From the NCBI GenBank assembly GCA_002104895.1, contig MCFG01000137.1, forward strand, positions 85,902 to 149,901: a DNA stretch of 64,000 nucleotides, in the 5' to 3' direction. This stretch comes from Anaeromyces robustus (Eukaryota > Neocallimastigomycota > Neocallimastigomycetes > Neocallimastigales > Neocallimastigaceae). The number at the start of each line of letters is the position of its first letter. Position 1 is the first letter of the stretch. The notes beneath the pieces were generated by a model. The model had not been told where the DNA came from, did not search any database, and saw only the letters and a list, made by a program, of their open reading frames with translations. The translations under genes were made by a program, and so were the position numbers. Positions 60,565 through 64,000 of the stretch are shown here, in pieces.

Positions 60565-62341
60565 CATATTTAATTTTAATAAAATATATATATATATAAT
60601 ATATTATATAATAAATATTTATTTTATTTAAATTCTTACAAATATTTTAATTCTGAAAGTTTTCCAATAGATTCTGTCACATTAGAAATATTTCCATTTT
60701 CACGTAATGTACTTTTTATCATATAAATAAACAATAATAATTTTTATAAAATAATTATAATTATTTTAATTTAATAATGTGAATTTTTTTTTTTATAGAT
60801 TCAATTTATAATATATCTATAATTATATATTACAGTTTTTCTAAATTTTTAAACTTTTTTAATTGCTTAAAAACATCGTCATCAAATTTATTATTAGTTG
60901 CATTACTATAATTATATATATTATAAAAAATAATAGTTAATTATAAATTAGCCTTATATTTTTTTATATTAATTATTAATAATGTACATACAGTTCTCTA
61001 AGTTCACTATAGTCAATTCCATAATTTTCAGTTTTTATACGACTTATAAGATTATTTTCGATATTTCTAATATATAAACAAATATGTAAATAAAAATAAA
61101 TAAAAAAATGAAATTAAAAAAAAATAATAATAATAATATAAAAACCAAAAAAAATAAAAACTTACAAGTACTGAACAACACTTGGAACAATAAAATCACC
61201 AGTGAAATTATTATTATTAAGAGAGCTAATAAAAAATATAAAATATTAATAAATAATTAATTACAAAACAAAAATATATATATATAATTTAAATAAATTA
61301 TAATAATTACAGTTTTTTTGGTGATTCAAAACTAAATGGATATTCATCAGAATAAAGAGTTCCAGATATCTTATTATTATCCAAAATTCTTTTAAAAAAA
61401 AAAAGTGTATTTTTATAAATATATATAATTATATCAATAATATTAATAAAAAATATTCATAATTAAAATTTTTATTATATATATAAATAATTAAAATTAA
61501 ATTTAAATTTTTACAAAGATTTAGGAAGATATGGGTTTACTGCATATGGAAAAGTTTCAAGTAAATTATCACTTAAATTCCTATAAAAATTTAAAATATA
61601 TATATATTTAATATATAATTTATAATTTATTTATAATTTATTTTTTTATTTATTTAAGATATATATATATAATAAATAAATACTAACAATTCTTCTATCT
61701 CAGAAAAATGCAAAAAACCATTATCTCTCACTTCTTTAATTGATGAATGAGAAAAATCCCTTTAAATTAAAACGACACAATTACAATTATTATTATTATT
61801 ACGTCAATATTTATTTAAAATAATAATATTTATAAATTTTCTCCACATATTATAATTATATATACTTACAAGAATTTAGCAAAACATAATTCATCTAATT
61901 GTAAAATTCCTCCAAAAACATCACCCTTAATGGAACTGTTTTTATTATTTTGTAAAATATATCAATAACTTTTGTTTGTTTGTTTTTTTTATTAACTAAA
62001 TATAATTGAAAAATAATTAAATCAATACTTACAGCTTTTCGAGTTTTTCAAAAGTAGGAAAATTAGAAAAATCTATTTTTCCTGGTTGAAGAGTTAAATC
62101 GCTATTTCATTATTTTATTTATAAAATTATTTATTTATTTATTATTATTATTATTATTGTTCTTGTTCTTATTATTATCATTATTATTAAATATTCTTTA
62201 TATATTATAATTACATTGATTTTATATAAGCATCTTCACATTCAATTCCTGGTTCATTACAACAATCTGTTTTTATCTCATGACCGTATCCTTTAAAAAA
62301 AGAAGAAAGATGTTCACAATCGGAATCATCTATACATAAAA
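59402..62341 (-). CDS. LRR receptor-like membrane protein, one exon per repeat (5' end not found)
   Basis: Type I membrane protein with extracellular leucine-rich repeats and no kinase domain, plausibly an adhesion or recognition receptor. Exons read on the minus strand: 62341-62215, 62101-62033, 61935-61870, 61759-61688, 61580-61515, 61388-61311, 61225-61166, 61066-60992, 60905-60834, 60711-60640, 60514-60446 and 60233-59402. All junctions are GT-AG, and the ten middle exons are 60-78 nt with identical phase-2 borders. The first visible exon encodes a Cys-rich LRR cap (SDCEHL...TDCCNEPGIECED). Ten LRRs follow (LDFSHSS, LNLSDNLL, LDLSKNNI types). The last exon has a C-cap, a transmembrane segment, a CCCCLKKCCC juxtamembrane stretch, an Asn-rich tail and a terminal LPTYEEA, resembling a PY-type motif. 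A start codon and signal peptide were not found upstream; the LTR at about 62410 lies there. 551 codons are visible. Confidence 0.85.
60248..60330. repeat. 83-base poly(A) tract in an LRR-gene intron
   Basis: An uninterrupted run of about 83 A on the plus strand (T on the coding strand) lies between the last LRR exon and the C-terminal exon, next to the 3' splice site. A frame starting in it (poly-Phe) is an artefact. Confidence 0.95.
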
Positions 62342-62409
62342 CTGTTAAGGATTTGAATGGATTATAGATATAAGCCACATTATATCTATTAAATATTTAT
62401 TATTCAGCA

Positions 62410-62816
62410 TGTTTATGCGCCCCAAATCCTTATACAATTTAATTATTATTAATTTTATTAATAATACAGTTGAATATAAATTATACTTTTATTTTATTAA
62501 CAAATTATATTCTTATCTTATATTATTTTAATATATATTACTATAATTAATATAAATATTAATTTACTTATATTATTGTATTGTTCAATGAAATGTATAA
62601 AAGATTGATGAAATATGTATTCTTACATTCTTTGTAAGATTATTAACCTAATAATAATCTAATAAAATATAATTATAAAATAATTAAACAAATTTAAATA
62701 AAGAAACTATATTTATAATAAAACTTATAATAAAATTAATATTAGTGAACACCCTACGTATTAGATTATTGAGCATTTCGACCAAGTTAAACTTTAAACC
62801 AAACTAAAACTTTACA
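62410..62816 (+). mobile_element. 5' LTR of a Ty3/gypsy-type retrotransposon (left boundary tentative)
   Basis: The right end is set by TTTACA at 62811-62816, followed by a candidate primer-binding site and then the Gag frame. The left end is placed at TGTTTATGCG (62410) to give TGT...ACA ends; this boundary is uncertain without the 3' LTR. Inside are TATAAAAG at 62596-62603 and a plausible R region starting near 62634. The last 60 bases (CACCCTACG...ATTTCGACC) are richer in G/C than the host. Confidence 0.6.
62596..62603 (+). promoter_or_regulatory. TATA box of the LTR promoter
   Basis: TATAAAAG lies 38 bases before GTAAGATTATT (62634), the proposed 5' end of the element RNA. Spacing is plausible for a fungal promoter. 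Poly-A/T background makes TATA words common, so confidence is moderate. Confidence 0.45.
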
Positions 62817-62826
62817 ATAATCTTAC
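62817..62826 (+). other. Candidate self-priming primer-binding site
   Basis: ATAATCTTAC directly follows the LTR end. With the preceding A it is the exact reverse complement of GTAAGATTATT at 62634-62644. In Tf1-type elements the RNA 5' end pairs with the primer-binding site and primes reverse transcription. No match to an initiator-tRNA 3' end (TGG...) is seen here. Confidence 0.45.
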
Positions 62827-62850
62827 CTGCTGTTTTGTAACTTCCTTGGA

Positions 62851-64000
62851 ATGCCAAAGTTCTCCTTAAGAAAAAACACGGGTTATTCTGCTAAATCGGA
62901 CGAAGAAATGGAGATGAATCAAGAAGATTCAGTTCAACAATTAAGAATAGAAGCCTCACAAGCCTGCAATTCCTTAGCTGAAGGGCTTGAACAATTAAGT
63001 AATGAGACTTCCCAAGCTTGCTCAAATATTATGTCTGGAGTAAATCAAGGCTTCGTCTCAAAGGATGATTTGCAATGTTACCATCAAGAGGTAATGAAAC
63101 AATTTCAATCCTACGAGCGTGCTAATAATGAGATAATGAACTCTTTAGAATCTCTGAAAAAGGCTACTCTCTACTTTAAGCGCGAACTTACACAAAGAGA
63201 GAGACTTTATCCTGGTGCTACGGCTTCTACTAGCGAACAACCAACTCCTGTAGCTACCACTTCTGCTCCTCAAGCTACTTTCGATGATAACGCTTCTACT
63301 ACTACCAGGTTTGACGTAGACAACGACGTTATCATGAGAACAGCTTTTCCCTATACTGTTGCTCAGGTACCGGAACCTGGTCTTTTTTACGGCGATATCT
63401 CCGAAATTGAACTATTCTGTCAACTTTGCGGAGATACATTCAAAACTTATCCTTGTAAGTTATGGCCCGAAGAAGCAAAAATCAACTTCGTTCAGTCTAG
63501 GTTGCGTGGAGCTGCAAGAAGTTGGTATCAAACAAAATATCCTATTGGTACTATTCCATCCTCTTTATGGACCCTTCTAGAAGAATTAAAAAGAGCCTTT
63601 CCTGATGTCGTTAACAGGAAACTAAAGAAGATTAAATTAGCCAATATAAAGCATAATTACGGAAAAATCAATGAGTATATTGATGAATTCCGTAAGTTAA
63701 CTGCTGATTTAGCTTGGCCTGAAGAACCTTTAGCTTTATTCTTTTATAAAGGTCTTCATCCTAAATACAAGGATGAAATAAACAAAATGGAAAAGTTTCC
63801 TGAGAAGCTCGAAGAAATCATAACAAAGTGTATCTTGTTAGAGTCTTCTCAAGAAATGAATGCAAAGATCAGTCAGTTCTCCGGAAATAGAACTGACAAG
63901 AAGAAAAATTCAAGTTCCCGTCCGCAGAATACCGAAAAGAAGAACAAAAATACTAATTTTAATAAAAACAATAATTTTTACAATAAGTCTAAAAACAAAC
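62851..64000 (+). CDS. gag: Gag of a Ty3/gypsy-type retrotransposon (runs off the window)
   Basis: An open frame of 383 codons reaches the window edge without a stop. It starts MPKFSLRKN at the first ATG after the LTR; a second in-frame ATG lies at 62908. It encodes a capsid protein that packages element RNA. An N-terminal helical region (SQACNSLAEGLEQLSNE, ESLKKATLYFKREL) leads to a Thr/Ala/Pro linker. A retrotransposon Gag capsid domain (about residues 180-330; YGDISEIELFCQ, RLRGAARSWYQ, SLWTLLEELKRAFPD, INEYIDEFRKLT) is followed by a Lys/Asn-rich tail, where a zinc knuckle would be expected just beyond the edge. Codon use is far richer in G/C than host DNA and the frame is intact, so the copy is young. 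Protease and polymerase would lie outside the window. Confidence 0.88.
   Translation, partial: MPKFSLRKNTGYSAKSDEEMEMNQEDSVQQLRIEASQACNSLAEGLEQLSNETSQACSNIMSGVNQGFVSKDDLQCYHQEVMKQFQSYERANNEIMNSLESLKKATLYFKRELTQRERLYPGATASTSEQPTPVATTSAPQATFDDNASTTTRFDVDNDVIMRTAFPYTVAQVPEPGLFYGDISEIELFCQLCGDTFKTYPCKLWPEEAKINFVQSRLRGAARSWYQTKYPIGTIPSSLWTLLEELKRAFPDVVNRKLKKIKLANIKHNYGKINEYIDEFRKLTADLAWPEEPLALFFYKGLHPKYKDEINKMEKFPEKLEEIITKCILLESSQEMNAKISQFSGNRTDKKKNSSSRPQNTEKKNKNTNFNKNNNFYNKSKNK

Noticed and set aside
62282-62291. GTATCCTTT word resembling a U12 donor
   Set aside because: It lies on the plus strand, within coding sequence of the minus-strand LRR gene (FFKGYG), so it cannot act as that gene's splice site.

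Overview
The window is extremely AT-rich. Its intergenic DNA is nearly pure A/T, with long homopolymers, ATT/AAAT microsatellites and minisatellites, while the coding islands are visibly richer in G+C. The GH48 cellulase with two C-terminal fungal-type dockerins points strongly to an anaerobic gut fungus (Neocallimastigomycota; a Piromyces/Neocallimastix/Anaeromyces-like organism). The trefoil/CBM26/GH13 amylase and the Asn-rich proteins fit this. The small GT-AG introns show that the genome is eukaryotic.

Layout: GH48 cellulase (3585-5870, +); decayed ankyrin-repeat pseudogene (7169-8111, +); four-exon low-molecular-weight protein tyrosine phosphatase (8971-10115, +); about 1 kb non-autonomous element bounded by inverted GC-rich units (11071-12067); SDR oxidoreductase (14360-15121, -); about 8 kb of non-coding DNA with microsatellites; eight-exon Qa-SNARE/syntaxin (23174-25898, +); six-exon PAP2 lipid phosphatase (28876-30668, +); HSL-type esterase (31880-32821, -); lipid-droplet-associated hydrolase (33987-36007, +); secreted Cthe_2159-like beta-helix protein (36855-39518, -); about 9.6 kb gene desert holding a roughly 2.4 kb satellite; secreted trefoil-trefoil-CBM26-GH13 amylase (49176-52046, +); two-exon seven-pass membrane protein (53834-55367, -); LRR receptor-like membrane protein built from one exon per repeat (59402-62341, -, 5' end not found); and the LTR, leader and Gag of a Ty3/gypsy-type retrotransposon running off the right edge (62410-64000, +).

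Two gene classes are visible. Five genes have no introns (GH48, SDR, esterase, beta-helix protein, amylase), and several of these are secreted or belong to families common in bacteria. The phosphatase, syntaxin, PAP2, LDAH, seven-pass and LRR genes are split by introns, as expected for ancestral eukaryotic genes. The secreted enzymes (GH48, GH13) and the possibly carbohydrate-binding beta-helix protein fit a plant-polysaccharide lifestyle. PAP2, the esterase and LDAH are three consecutive lipid-related genes.

The most notable observations are: an apparent U12-type AT-AC intron in the LDAH gene, where frame, 5' splice site and branch-point motif all agree; a candidate self-priming signal in the retrotransposon; the inverted-repeat element whose 10-base core recurs at the LTR; the higher-order satellite; a perfect 63-nt hairpin inside a syntaxin intron; and six tandem hairpin units just downstream of the amylase. 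No tRNA, rRNA or CRISPR was seen.
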